DNA of 64,000 nt from Thalassotalea nanhaiensis (GTDB lineage: Bacteria; Pseudomonadota; Gammaproteobacteria; Enterobacterales; Alteromonadaceae), in the NCBI RefSeq assembly GCF_031583575.1, contig NZ_CP134146.1, forward strand, positions 310,001-374,000, in the 5' to 3' direction. Positions within the stretch are counted from its first letter, which is position 1, and every line of letters starts with the position of its first letter. The translations under genes were made by a program, and so were the position numbers. Shown here piece by piece: positions 27,738 through 36,417 of this stretch. Under the pieces are notes generated by a model, which searched no databases, had not been told where the DNA came from, and saw only the letters and a program-made list of their open reading frames with translations.

Positions 27738-28097
27738 TTAATCTCGTTTATATGTTAAGTATGCTTTGCGTACAGTTTCTAACACCTCCCAGGTGCCTTT
27801 TGAATTGTTATCAAAATAAACAGTATCTCCTGCTTTAATTTCAATAGTGTCACCATTTTCTGGGTGAAACAGAGCATGGCCAGCAACAAAGGAACTTATC
27901 TCAGCATCCATAACTAAACGAGTCCAAATACCAGGTGTACACTCCCAAATGCCTGCTTCTGAACCATCTGGATTTTCATTTATGATAAGTCCACGAAGCG
28001 TTGAAATCTCAGCTGAAATTGGTTGTGGTACCGGACCCCAATCATCTAAATCAGCGGAGGCAATATCTGCAACATTTTTTAATTGTTTAATCGCCAT
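27738..28097 (-). CDS. Cupin-domain protein (cupin_3 / EutQ-like)
   Basis: 119 residues, one cupin barrel. The stretch AGIWECTPGIWTRLVMDAEISSFVAG and HPENGDTIEIKAGDTVYF is typical of the cupin_3 group (EutQ, ureidoglycine aminohydrolase-like). Family members bind a metal and act on small nitrogenous compounds or as sensors. GAGGAAA precedes the ATG by 6 bases. It sits inside the oxidase-GcvT-symporter operon between a PYROXD2-like flavoprotein and the YedZ-like gene; the same operon logic suggests a role with the amine substrate. Confidence 0.83.
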   Translation of the reverse strand: MAIKQLKNVADIASADLDDWGPVPQPISAEISTLRGLIINENPDGSEAGIWECTPGIWTRLVMDAEISSFVAGHALFHPENGDTIEIKAGDTVYFDNNSKGTWEVLETVRKAYLTYKRD

Positions 28098-28163
28098 TGA
28101 TTTTTCCTCATCTTATTTTTTGTTTAAGTTAATAGTGAGCAACCATGCATTTATTATTCAGTA

Positions 28164-29753
28164 TTATCTGTCTTGCAAAATTTTCTTGGCAGCATTAAAA
28201 CCCGGAGCGCCCGTTACGCCACCGCCCGGATGAGAGCCTGAACCACATAAATAAAGACCTTTTATAGGCGTTGAATATTGTGCGGCTTCTGGATGCGGAC
28301 GCATGCTGAACAATTGATCAGGTTCAAGGCGACCATGACAAATATCACCTCTGGTCATGCCAAACATTCGCTCCAGATCTAAAGGTGATAAGCATTGATA
28401 AGACACTAAAATCTCGTCTAAATTAGAAATATATTTGCCAAGATAGGCGAGTATGTTTTTTACAACGTTTTCTTTTTCTTGATCCCAATGCTTACCATCT
28501 TCTAAGTCGTAGGGCATGTATTTACACAGAAGGCTCATAACGTGATGACCTTCTGGTGCGAGTGAGTCATCGATTATGCTCGGAATTAGTGCTTCAATAA
28601 TAGGCGGATCAGCAGGTATTCCTGCGCGAGCTGAACGATAAGCCCTTTCAACATGATCTTTATTTTCGATGATTGATATTGTTGATTTATGATGCTCACC
28701 AATATCATCACCTGGTATACAAGCAAATTTCGGTAAGCCATTTAATGCAAGGTTCATCCGTAACGATGCGGACTCTTGGCGTATAACATTGATGTCTTTG
28801 GCAAAGCTACTGGGCAAATGCTCTGCGCCAACGAGCGTCAGAAATGTTCTTTTCGGGTCGGTATTGGCGGCGACTATTTTGGTACTTATTATCTGTCCAT
28901 CATCCAGGGTTACCCCTGTTGTATGGTTATTTTCAATATTTATTTTAGCGACACTCGCACAGGTTTTTATCACGACACCTTTCGCTATTGCCGATTTTGC
29001 CATGGCTTGGGTGATGCCACCCATGCCCCCTTTAACTAATCCCCACGCACCTTTAACACCGTCAATTCCTCCAACAGCATGGTGCAACATCGACATAGCG
29101 GAACCCGGTTGATGTAGGGAGGTAAAGGTTGAGGGTAGGCAGTGCTGAGCCATTACCGCTTTTATTTTATCACTTTCAAACCAACGCTCAATCAAGGTTT
29201 CAGGTGCGCCAATAAATAGCTGTAACATACGATGTTTGCTGTCATTGTCCAACTTGTAAAAATCCAAGCCTAATTTTACACAATTGAGTAGATCGGTAGC
29301 GCCACCACCACTCAGTTTAGGTGGCGGTTTGAGCCATTGTTTGGCGACCACATCGCCCACCTTATCTATGATGTCATGCAGTTCTTGGTATGAGTCATAA
29401 TCAGTTTTTGAAAACTTATTAAATTGTTTTCTGTTCTCCTCTTCATCTTTACCAAGTAACAGATAATCACCATTAAGGTTTGGATAAAATGCATTATCAA
29501 GGGGTAAGGTTTGATAGCCATATTTTTTAAGCTGTAAATCATCAATCACTTCAGGCCGTAATAAACTGACCACATATGAGGCAATCGAGTTACGATAACC
29601 TGGGTGAAATTCTTCACTAACTGCAGCGCCGCCTACGATATGACGTTGCTCTAATACACAAACTTTCAATCCTTGCATAGCAAGGTAATTAGCCGTTGTC
29701 AGACCATTATGACCGGCACCAATTACAATGGCATCATAGTGATTGTTGCTCAT
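28164..29753 (-). CDS. FAD-dependent oxidoreductase, phytoene-dehydrogenase/PYROXD2-like, copy 3
   Basis: 529 residues. N-terminal AIVIGAGHNGLTTANYLAMQG, the shared mid-protein GLVKGGMGGITQAMAKSAI, and C-terminal LYLCGSGSHPGGGVTGAPGFNAA. Third member of the family after 6966 and 8554. As there, a GcvT-like gene is in the same operon (31593), so the two families are linked twice in this window. The FAD superfamily covers amine oxidation; actual substrate unknown. Placed 27 bases after the symporter gene. Confidence 0.85.
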   Translation of the reverse strand: MSNNHYDAIVIGAGHNGLTTANYLAMQGLKVCVLEQRHIVGGAAVSEEFHPGYRNSIASYVVSLLRPEVIDDLQLKKYGYQTLPLDNAFYPNLNGDYLLLGKDEEENRKQFNKFSKTDYDSYQELHDIIDKVGDVVAKQWLKPPPKLSGGGATDLLNCVKLGLDFYKLDNDSKHRMLQLFIGAPETLIERWFESDKIKAVMAQHCLPSTFTSLHQPGSAMSMLHHAVGGIDGVKGAWGLVKGGMGGITQAMAKSAIAKGVVIKTCASVAKINIENNHTTGVTLDDGQIISTKIVAANTDPKRTFLTLVGAEHLPSSFAKDINVIRQESASLRMNLALNGLPKFACIPGDDIGEHHKSTISIIENKDHVERAYRSARAGIPADPPIIEALIPSIIDDSLAPEGHHVMSLLCKYMPYDLEDGKHWDQEKENVVKNILAYLGKYISNLDEILVSYQCLSPLDLERMFGMTRGDICHGRLEPDQLFSMRPHPEAAQYSTPIKGLYLCGSGSHPGGGVTGAPGFNAAKKILQDR

Positions 29754-29780
29754 AACTGAATTCCAGGTAAACCGGATGAT

Positions 29781-31571
29781 TTATGCATTAGTACACTCAC
29801 TGCTAACGCTGCTGGTTTTAGTCGTTTTAGGGGCATATGAGCGGTTAACTACTCGGTAAGTTAATATGCCCAAAGGCACATAAATGATTGCCCAGCCAAG
29901 AGCTAATAATGCTTCTGCGCTAAGCCAATCTAAACTATTATTGTTAAGTAGAGTGCCGGTAACTTTTTGATATGGGTATACGTAGTAGATCAGTAAAATA
30001 ACTGTTAATGACAGACCGAATAACATAACGGTGATGCCAGCCCATTTAGTTCTTTTGGTTTGAGATGCGCTTTGCTCGTCAATTGGCATTTGGTGTAATT
30101 CAAGTCGACGCTGTTTTTCAATGTCGCTCACATTGCCAAAGTAAGAAACCAACACTATGGTGATTAGACTTATTATACAGCCAATAAGAATTGGATTGAG
30201 GTATGAAGGCAAATCAATTATTCCCGACACATCGAGAAACCTCGGTATAACATTGCCAACAAAGCCGCTAATAATCCCCCAAAAAGCACCACGTTCAGTG
30301 ATCGATTTACTCCACACGCTCATAAAGGCAATAGGCCCCCATGAAGAAGCAAAAACAGTGCCTACATAATTGCTTAACCAAAAGATATCTACTGCTGTGA
30401 TAAAGCTGATTAACAAGGTAACTATACTGACTATAAGCATAACCATTCGGCTGAAACGAAGCTTGGATTTATCATCATCTTGTTTGTTGTTTTTTTGTTT
30501 ACTGGGCAAGATATCGTTACTAACGCTAAAACCGACTAAAGATAAAAATGTTGTCGATGAGGAAAGCGCAGCCGCCATAATACCTGCTAACAACAACCCT
30601 CCAACGATAGCCGGCATCATATTCATTGCCGCATAGATCATAGTTTGTTCAAATGGAAAAATGTCATCTTTACTCAAGTTCACTACAGTAGCGGCAGCAA
30701 AGAGCACCAGGTTACTCACCGCAACCACGACTGCGGCGATACACGCGGAGCGAATCACTACATGCTCAGATTTTGCCATTAAGTAACGGCTCGACTGCCA
30801 GGGACTTACTGCAGTAACCAAGCCCCAGGCGAGGCCGGTGATTAATGACCATATGGCGTAATCTGCCGGTGTTTGCCACTCGGTTTCGGCGCCTACCGTC
30901 CCATGCCAGCTCATAAGGTCGGGCTTACTTTCAAGAGTAATTAGTCCTTCAAACGCAGATAACCAACCACCATGCAGATCAATGATGTAATAAAAGGCGA
31001 CAAAGCTCATGATCGTAAATAACAAGAACATGATCGTATCGGTGAGGATGACCCCGCGTGAACCTGAATAGAGAGTAAAAAATGTGTAACAAAACCAAGA
31101 TGTTATCAAAGCTTGATGATAATTTAGCGGTGTAAGGTTTGTTAAAATAATCGCGGTACCTTGTGTAACCGCCAATAAATAGCCGCCAAGTCCTAATACT
31201 ACGGTTATACCTGCTGCGCAGCGCACTGACTTGCTATTAAAGCGGCGGCCGAAAAATTCAGCGACGGTTAATACCTGGCTGCGTCTTAGGTAACGTCCAA
31301 AATATAATGCACCAATAATATACCCGGCAACCCAAGTTGCAGGCCAGAGAATATATGAGCCACCTTGTGAAGCATAAGAAAAACCTGTTTCACCTAAAAA
31401 GGCATTGGTACTGAGGACACTGGCCACTAACGTACCGACAATTAATATTGTTGGTGCTTTGCGACCAACAACAAAATAATCATCAAGGTGTTTTACTTTT
31501 TTACCGGCATAACCGCCAACAAATAAGTAGATGAGAACACTGATCAGAATGCTAGTGGTATATATATCCAT
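29781..31571 (-). CDS. Sodium:solute symporter (SSS family)
   Basis: 596 residues with about 13-14 membrane segments. SSS landmarks are present: the start with DDYFVVGRKAP, the TLVASVLSTNAFLGETGFSYASQG sodium-site helix region, ATWVAGYIIGALYFGRYLRR, and GIMAAALSSSTTFLSLVG in helix 8-9. It should import a small organic solute with sodium; relatives carry amino acids, choline-like compounds, sugars or urea. Between a GcvT-like gene (21 bases) and a PYROXD2-like flavoprotein (27 bases), it is the likely importer of that operon's substrate. Confidence 0.9.
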   Translation of the reverse strand: MDIYTTSILISVLIYLFVGGYAGKKVKHLDDYFVVGRKAPTILIVGTLVASVLSTNAFLGETGFSYASQGGSYILWPATWVAGYIIGALYFGRYLRRSQVLTVAEFFGRRFNSKSVRCAAGITVVLGLGGYLLAVTQGTAIILTNLTPLNYHQALITSWFCYTFFTLYSGSRGVILTDTIMFLLFTIMSFVAFYYIIDLHGGWLSAFEGLITLESKPDLMSWHGTVGAETEWQTPADYAIWSLITGLAWGLVTAVSPWQSSRYLMAKSEHVVIRSACIAAVVVAVSNLVLFAAATVVNLSKDDIFPFEQTMIYAAMNMMPAIVGGLLLAGIMAAALSSSTTFLSLVGFSVSNDILPSKQKNNKQDDDKSKLRFSRMVMLIVSIVTLLISFITAVDIFWLSNYVGTVFASSWGPIAFMSVWSKSITERGAFWGIISGFVGNVIPRFLDVSGIIDLPSYLNPILIGCIISLITIVLVSYFGNVSDIEKQRRLELHQMPIDEQSASQTKRTKWAGITVMLFGLSLTVILLIYYVYPYQKVTGTLLNNNSLDWLSAEALLALGWAIIYVPLGILTYRVVNRSYAPKTTKTSSVSSECTNA

Positions 31572-31592
31572 AATTCTATTTATCTATTTCCA

Positions 31593-32792
31593 TTAAAAAG
31601 GTGCTGGTGTTTGGTTGCGTTGGGCTAAATTGATAAACGGTAGTTGATGTAAACTACAATAAATCGCTTTGCCGGTTGTTTTGTCTATAACGTAAGTATT
31701 TTTGATATCAGCACAGCTGTCCTTGATCGATGCAAACCCTATCCATTGCTGCTCACGTTCATGCCAAACCAAGGAAGGGATAGTGCCAATTTGAATCTCA
31801 ATATTATCGACTGCTGCGAACAGCTCTTGTCCTTCAGCAATTGTAGATTTACTGTTTATTTTTGTGCCTTTCATCTTATATCTGGAACCGGTTACTTTGG
31901 CCATTTGTAATGCTTGCTTGCCAACAAAATCTTCTTCGCGATCAACCTTTACGTTCCAGCCCAAGGTGAGCTCAAAGGGTAAACGTTCTTTAGATAAATC
32001 AGTAAAGGTACCAGCGGTGTCCCAACCTGGTACTATCATGCCAGCCTCAATTCGACACATTTGCAGAGCGCTTAAGCCATATCCCGGCAATGATAGCTGC
32101 AGGGTGTTTTCCGCATTAATAATGGCCTGTTCTACTTCATTAATTGCCTCTGGAGAGAACCATATTTCGTATCCCAAATCCCCTGTAAATCCAACTCGAC
32201 CAACAAGAATCTGCTGACCCATTAACTCATAATATTTGAGCTCAAATGGCGCTAAATGTTCGATATCGGTGAAACCGAATTGTCTTAATACTGCGCAAGA
32301 CTTGGGTCCTTGGATAGCAAGGCCGGCAAATTTTGATGTTTCTTCAGTGATGCTTAAATTGTCAAAATCATTATATTTAGCGAAATGGCTATCAAGATTT
32401 AACTCTGAAATTAACAGTAAATAATCATTGTTGTTAAACTTATAAACGATACCATCATCAATAAGAAATCCTTGCTCATTACAAATAAGCCCATAAGCAG
32501 CACGCATCCACGTTAGCTGGCTTACCGGTGAGGTTAAAATTCGGTCTAGAAATGCGCTGGCATCCTTTCCAGTGATACGAATTTTTTTCATTGGTGATGC
32601 ATCAAAAAGCGCACAACTGTTACGTATTGCCTGATATTCATCAGCTGGATCACTGTATTGCATTGGCAAACAAAAGCCGTTCCAAATATCGTATTCATCA
32701 ACAGTATGACTGGCAACGTAATGGTCAAAATTAAAGGCGCTATGACGTGAAACCAAATCACATAACACGCTTTTTTTTATGATATTTGTCAT
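31593..32792 (-). CDS. GcvT-like folate-dependent aminomethyltransferase / demethylase, copy 2
   Basis: 399 residues. Same layout as the 5738 copy: CLPMQYSDPADEYQAIRNSCALFDASPMKKIRITGKDA at residues ~40-80, GLAIQGPKSCAVL, GRVGFTGDLGYEIWF and a C-terminal barrel with GTIPSLVWHEREQQWIGFASI. No gcvH or gcvP nearby. The upstream neighbour is a DAO-family oxidase (34-base gap). Dimethylglycine and sarcosine dehydrogenases unite exactly these two folds, so a split oxidase-plus-folate demethylase is a reasonable reading; the substrate is not determined. Confidence 0.82.
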   Translation of the reverse strand: MTNIIKKSVLCDLVSRHSAFNFDHYVASHTVDEYDIWNGFCLPMQYSDPADEYQAIRNSCALFDASPMKKIRITGKDASAFLDRILTSPVSQLTWMRAAYGLICNEQGFLIDDGIVYKFNNNDYLLLISELNLDSHFAKYNDFDNLSITEETSKFAGLAIQGPKSCAVLRQFGFTDIEHLAPFELKYYELMGQQILVGRVGFTGDLGYEIWFSPEAINEVEQAIINAENTLQLSLPGYGLSALQMCRIEAGMIVPGWDTAGTFTDLSKERLPFELTLGWNVKVDREEDFVGKQALQMAKVTGSRYKMKGTKINSKSTIAEGQELFAAVDNIEIQIGTIPSLVWHEREQQWIGFASIKDSCADIKNTYVIDKTTGKAIYCSLHQLPFINLAQRNQTPAPF

Positions 32793-32826
32793 TTAAATTC
32801 TCACTAAAGTAGTCGCATTTTAGGCG

Positions 32827-34128
32827 TTACAGTTCGTCTAAAATTTTATAATACATCATGCCAATGGCTAGGGCCGGTCTTCTAAAAAGTTTGCCCCCAG
32901 GAAAACTCCAATGATGGATTTTGGCCAGAATATTAAATCGTTCAGGTTTACCATCTATTGCTTCAGCGATAACTCTTGCCATCATATGGGTCGGCGCAAC
33001 GCCATGGCCAGAATAGGCTTGAACATAAAATATATTGTCGGCGAGATTCCCAAGTTGAGGCATGCGGTTTAGGCCTATGCCCATTTGGCCGCTCCAGCCA
33101 TAGTCGATGTCAATGCCGGCAAGTTCAGGGAATACTTTCAACATTTTTTTGGCCATTGTTGCTTTTAAATCAGTAGGTTCTAAACCGGTATAGTTTGACA
33201 GACCACCAAATAACAAACGTTTGTCTGCCGATAATCGAAAGTAATCAAGCGCTGTTCGTGGATCACATACGGCTACATCAGCGGGCATAATGGCATTAAC
33301 TATTTCACTGGGAAGCGGTGCAGTAGCAATTACCGAACTATTTGATGGCAGTATTTTTGTCGCAAGTTTGGGTACCAGCTCTCCCATATAAGCATTACCG
33401 CATAACACCAAAAATTTGGCATCTACTTTGCCACAATCGGTGTGCACTTTTACTCTTGAACCATGCTCTATATTTGTGACTTTTGATTGTTCGAAAATTT
33501 GCACACCAAGTTCACTTGCCGCATGTGCCTCACCGGCACATAAATTCAGTGGATGCACGTGACCATTGCCTGTTGGATTAAACAGGCCGCCAATGTAATT
33601 GTCTGAATTGACGAATTGTTTAACTTCATGTTGATCAAGCATTTGTAGCTGATGTGGGTTACCGTCTTTTTTTGTTTGCGCCTGCCATTGCTCTAATTCT
33701 TTCATGTGTCGAGGCTTTATTGCGACATCGCAATAACCCCACTTTAGATCACAGTCAATATTGTATTTTGCAACGCGCTCTCGAATGACTTCACTTGCTT
33801 CAAAGCCCATTTCATAGATGGCATTAACGCCGGATTTGCCTATGGTCCGTTCAAACTTTGCTGGAGATCCGATACCGGCAATAATTTGCCCGCCATTACG
33901 GCCCGTAGCGCCCCAGGCGATTCGTTTCGCTTCTAATAAAACTACCGCGTAACCTTTCTCAGCTAATTCAAGAGCGGTATTGACGCCGCTAAAGCCGCCG
34001 CCGACCACTACAACATCAGTTTTTATTTCACCTTCTAGTTTCTGGTAAACGGTTTTGTCATTGGCCGTTGCCGCATAATAAGAGCTAGTATGCTCTGTTT
34101 CTTGCACAGTTTTTTTAAGCCCAAACAT
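32827..34128 (-). CDS. FAD-dependent amine oxidoreductase, PuuB-like (DAO family), copy 3
   Basis: 433 residues from ATG at 34128, six bases after GGAG; a longer frame exists but has weaker starts. FAD motif VVVGGGFSGVNTALELAEKG, then RIAWGATGRNGGQIIAGIG and C-terminal QAYSGHGVAPTHMMARVIAEA. First gene of an apparent operon running down to 26.8 kb (GcvT-like, SSS symporter, PYROXD2-like, cupin, two membrane proteins). This setting suggests a secondary or N-methylated amine rather than gamma-glutamylputrescine as substrate. Confidence 0.83.
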   Translation of the reverse strand: MFGLKKTVQETEHTSSYYAATANDKTVYQKLEGEIKTDVVVVGGGFSGVNTALELAEKGYAVVLLEAKRIAWGATGRNGGQIIAGIGSPAKFERTIGKSGVNAIYEMGFEASEVIRERVAKYNIDCDLKWGYCDVAIKPRHMKELEQWQAQTKKDGNPHQLQMLDQHEVKQFVNSDNYIGGLFNPTGNGHVHPLNLCAGEAHAASELGVQIFEQSKVTNIEHGSRVKVHTDCGKVDAKFLVLCGNAYMGELVPKLATKILPSNSSVIATAPLPSEIVNAIMPADVAVCDPRTALDYFRLSADKRLLFGGLSNYTGLEPTDLKATMAKKMLKVFPELAGIDIDYGWSGQMGIGLNRMPQLGNLADNIFYVQAYSGHGVAPTHMMARVIAEAIDGKPERFNILAKIHHWSFPGGKLFRRPALAIGMMYYKILDEL

Positions 34129-34473
34129 AATTTTCTCCATATCATTTTTATGAGGCAATCAAAGTTGCCGTCAAAGTTAAATTCATTGTTATGATTACTG
34201 CAGAAATAAATGCAAAGGGTCTTCTTCTTCACCTCGGAAAAAATTTTGCCAAATTGCTGAAGTACTCACAAAATGTGACCATTCAATGACGAAAAAATGT
34301 TGAATTAGGTTGTGTGATTTCATGGTGTTAATCTAAATAATTCTATTAATAAACACTGCTACTCTATCAATGAAAAACAACAAGGTCAGTACCCCATAGG
34401 GGTATATACATTAGCATTACAACTTCCTATTCTTTTGATAGCAGGGTCAATTGATCTTTTATGGGAAAGTAAA
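34129..34473. other. 345-base divergent intergenic region
   Basis: Holds the promoters for the 34128 operon (minus) and the GFA-type gene (plus) and the perfect palindrome at 34390-34404. The rest is AT-rich and shows no gene or repeat that I can support. Confidence 0.6.
34390..34404. promoter_or_regulatory. TACCCC-N3-GGGGTA palindrome, site 4
   Basis: TACCCCATAGGGGTA, the perfect form of the motif. It lies 69 bases before the GFA-type gene and 262 bases before the oxidase operon. The distance to the operon is long, so control of the plus-strand genes is the closer fit. Confidence 0.65.
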
Positions 34474-34881
34474 ATGATAACCGGTAGGTGTGAGTGCTCT
34501 AAAGTACGATTTCAAGTGAACGGTAGTATTAATGACTTTAGTCATTGTCATTGCAGCCAGTGTAGAAGGCTTCATGGCGCGGCATTTGCTACGTTTGCCG
34601 GTGTAAATCGGAATGACTTTTCCTACCTGTGTGGTGAATCTGAACTTAGATCGTATGCATCTTCAGAATCTCATTCACGAATATTTTGCCGACATTGCGG
34701 CTCAAACATTTTAGTTGCTTTAATCGATGAACCCAATGCACTCTATTTATCAATGAGTGCCATTGATGGAAACCCTTCACGACCTCCTGCTTACCATATC
34801 TTTGTAGGCTCGAAAGCGCCTTGGCATGTCATTCTGGATGATGCCGAGCAATTTGATACATTTCCAGAAAATGAAGATTAA
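34474..34881 (+). CDS. GFA-family protein (glutathione-dependent formaldehyde-activating type)
   Basis: 135 residues from ATG at 34474, with GGGAAAG just upstream; an upstream in-frame TTG is unlikely. All seven family cysteines are present: Cys6 and Cys8, Cys25/27/30 (CHCSQC), Cys72 and Cys75 (FCRHCGS), which bind two zinc ions in Gfa. Gfa was proposed to help formaldehyde react with glutathione; many family members have other or unknown roles. A formaldehyde role would fit oxidative demethylation next door but is inferred. The MFS gene follows after 22 bases. Confidence 0.86.
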   Translation: MITGRCECSKVRFQVNGSINDFSHCHCSQCRRLHGAAFATFAGVNRNDFSYLCGESELRSYASSESHSRIFCRHCGSNILVALIDEPNALYLSMSAIDGNPSRPPAYHIFVGSKAPWHVILDDAEQFDTFPENED

Positions 34882-34903
34882 CCCAGGAGTTAACAACTAA
34901 ATT

Positions 34904-36106
34904 ATGATTATAAGTTCATATTTCCTTAGAGAGTCTTCCAATATATTTGATGGCTGGCGCTCTCTTTCAATCGCTTTATTCATGGCATTAGTCGGCTATT
35001 CAGTAATGGTTAGCATTCCGGTACTAAGTACTGCATGGGTAGAAATGCTTGGCTTTACTGAAGAGCAAGTGGGTCGTGTTGCAGGGGCCGACCTTGGTGG
35101 GTTTTCAGTTGGGGCGGTGCTTGCTGCATCATTCGTAGGGCGGATGAATCGACAATTATTGGTATTAATCGGCATTATTATATCAATAGCAAGTAATGCC
35201 TTATGTATGGCTTATGTTGAGTATGAGCAAGTTCTGTGGCTGCGAGTCGCCGCGGGGTTTGGGAGCGGTATTTTTACAGCGGTTGCCGTCACTTCATTGG
35301 GGGGAACTACCAAGCCAGCTCGTGCGTTTAATTTATTATTATTCGCCTTTGCATTTTCCCAAGCGCTTGAGTTGTATATTTTACCAAAACTGTCAATGGA
35401 TGGAATTTATCTATTTTTTATTGGCCTGACTGTGGTTTGTTTATTGTTTATCCGCTGGGTACCTAAGCGACCACTCAATGATAGTGAACTGGCCGAACAA
35501 GAGAAACATGAAGATAGCATTGAGGATTGGCACGTACCCAAAATATTACCTTGGTTTTGTTTGGCTGCGATTAGTTTTACCTACATTAATATTGGTGGTT
35601 ACTGGACTTATATTGAACTTGCCGCGTTAAGCGATGGTATTGCCGACGATTGGATAGGGAAATTACTGGTGTTGACCTCTTTCTTCTCAATTGTAGGTTG
35701 TTTGGTTGCAACCCTACTTAGTGACCGGTTTGGCTTATTTAAACCCCTTATTTGTTCTCTTTTGGCGATGGCAATAATCGTTGGCATGCTCAGTAGCGGC
35801 ATTACCGATCTTAATATTATGATCAGTTTGTTCTCTTTTAATTTGTTATGGATTTTTGTTGATGTATTTCAAACGGCTATGGTGGCCCATATGGACCGAA
35901 GTGGCTCGTTGGTCGCGCTTGTACCTGGCGCTCAAGGTTTTGGTCAAATAATTGGCCCCAACGTAGCAGCCTCGGTATTAGGTGCTGAACTTGGTTATGA
36001 CACTATGTTTCTGGTGAGCGGCTCTATGGCGCTTATTGCTATGCTCATCTACATTGGTGTTTACTATACCCGCTTCACCTCAACATACAGGTTTCAGAGT
36101 GACTGA
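34904..36106 (+). CDS. MFS transporter
   Basis: 400 residues, about 12 membrane segments. The helix 2-3 region reads GADLGGFSVGAVLAASFVGRMNRQ and the family spacing is normal. Direction and substrate unknown; it follows the GFA-type gene closely and may share its promoter. The last 14 codons (YTRFTSTYRFQSD and the stop) lie inside the left end of the repeat element at 36065-36330, so the natural C terminus was replaced by repeat-encoded residues. AGGAG lies 14 bases before the ATG, rather far. Confidence 0.87.
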   Translation: MIISSYFLRESSNIFDGWRSLSIALFMALVGYSVMVSIPVLSTAWVEMLGFTEEQVGRVAGADLGGFSVGAVLAASFVGRMNRQLLVLIGIIISIASNALCMAYVEYEQVLWLRVAAGFGSGIFTAVAVTSLGGTTKPARAFNLLLFAFAFSQALELYILPKLSMDGIYLFFIGLTVVCLLFIRWVPKRPLNDSELAEQEKHEDSIEDWHVPKILPWFCLAAISFTYINIGGYWTYIELAALSDGIADDWIGKLLVLTSFFSIVGCLVATLLSDRFGLFKPLICSLLAMAIIVGMLSSGITDLNIMISLFSFNLLWIFVDVFQTAMVAHMDRSGSLVALVPGAQGFGQIIGPNVAASVLGAELGYDTMFLVSGSMALIAMLIYIGVYYTRFTSTYRFQSD

Positions 36107-36330
36107 GCTATTTCAATTCAAGGCACAGCTATACAGTAATGGTGCTCCCTTACAAATAGATGTAACGTAGAAGTGGGATTGCTCAGCAACTCCGTTCCGG
36201 TGGGTTTAAAATCAATTTATGCTGCGTTATTCAATTTAACAAGGGAACAACCATTCTCTAAATTTAATGCCTTGTCTAAATTGATTTTAACTCCCACTGA
36301 AATCTCGAAATTTGAGGTGGAACGGGTATA
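36065..36330 (+). repeat. Palindrome-ended 266-bp dispersed element (MITE-like), copy A
   Basis: Begins TATACCCGCTTCACCTCA and ends TGAGGTGGAACGGGTATA, so the ends are inverted repeats of about 18 bases. An internal stretch (36173-36312) matches the reverse complement of copy B (54546-54709) at roughly four bases in five. No transposase and no clear target duplication. It overlaps the MFS 3' end by 42 bases. A 73-codon frame inside is not conserved as protein: most differences from copy B fall at codon positions 1 and 2. Confidence 0.8.
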
Positions 36331-36417
36331 TATATGCATCAACAAAAAGCGGTGTTGTCTAATGCAAGCTAAGATAGATATGAATGCTTGTTAAATATAC
36401 ACGAAGAAATACAGACA
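36107..36417. other. 311-base gap, mostly repeat copy A
   Basis: Filled by copy A up to 36330; the remaining 87 bases are AT-rich leader of the reductase gene with no other recognisable signal. Confidence 0.6.

Noticed and set aside
36173-36394. 73-codon open frame inside repeat copy A, with a similar frame in copy B
   Set aside because: Differences between the copies fall mainly at codon positions 1 and 2 and change residues, the opposite of what a maintained protein would show; there is no ribosome site.
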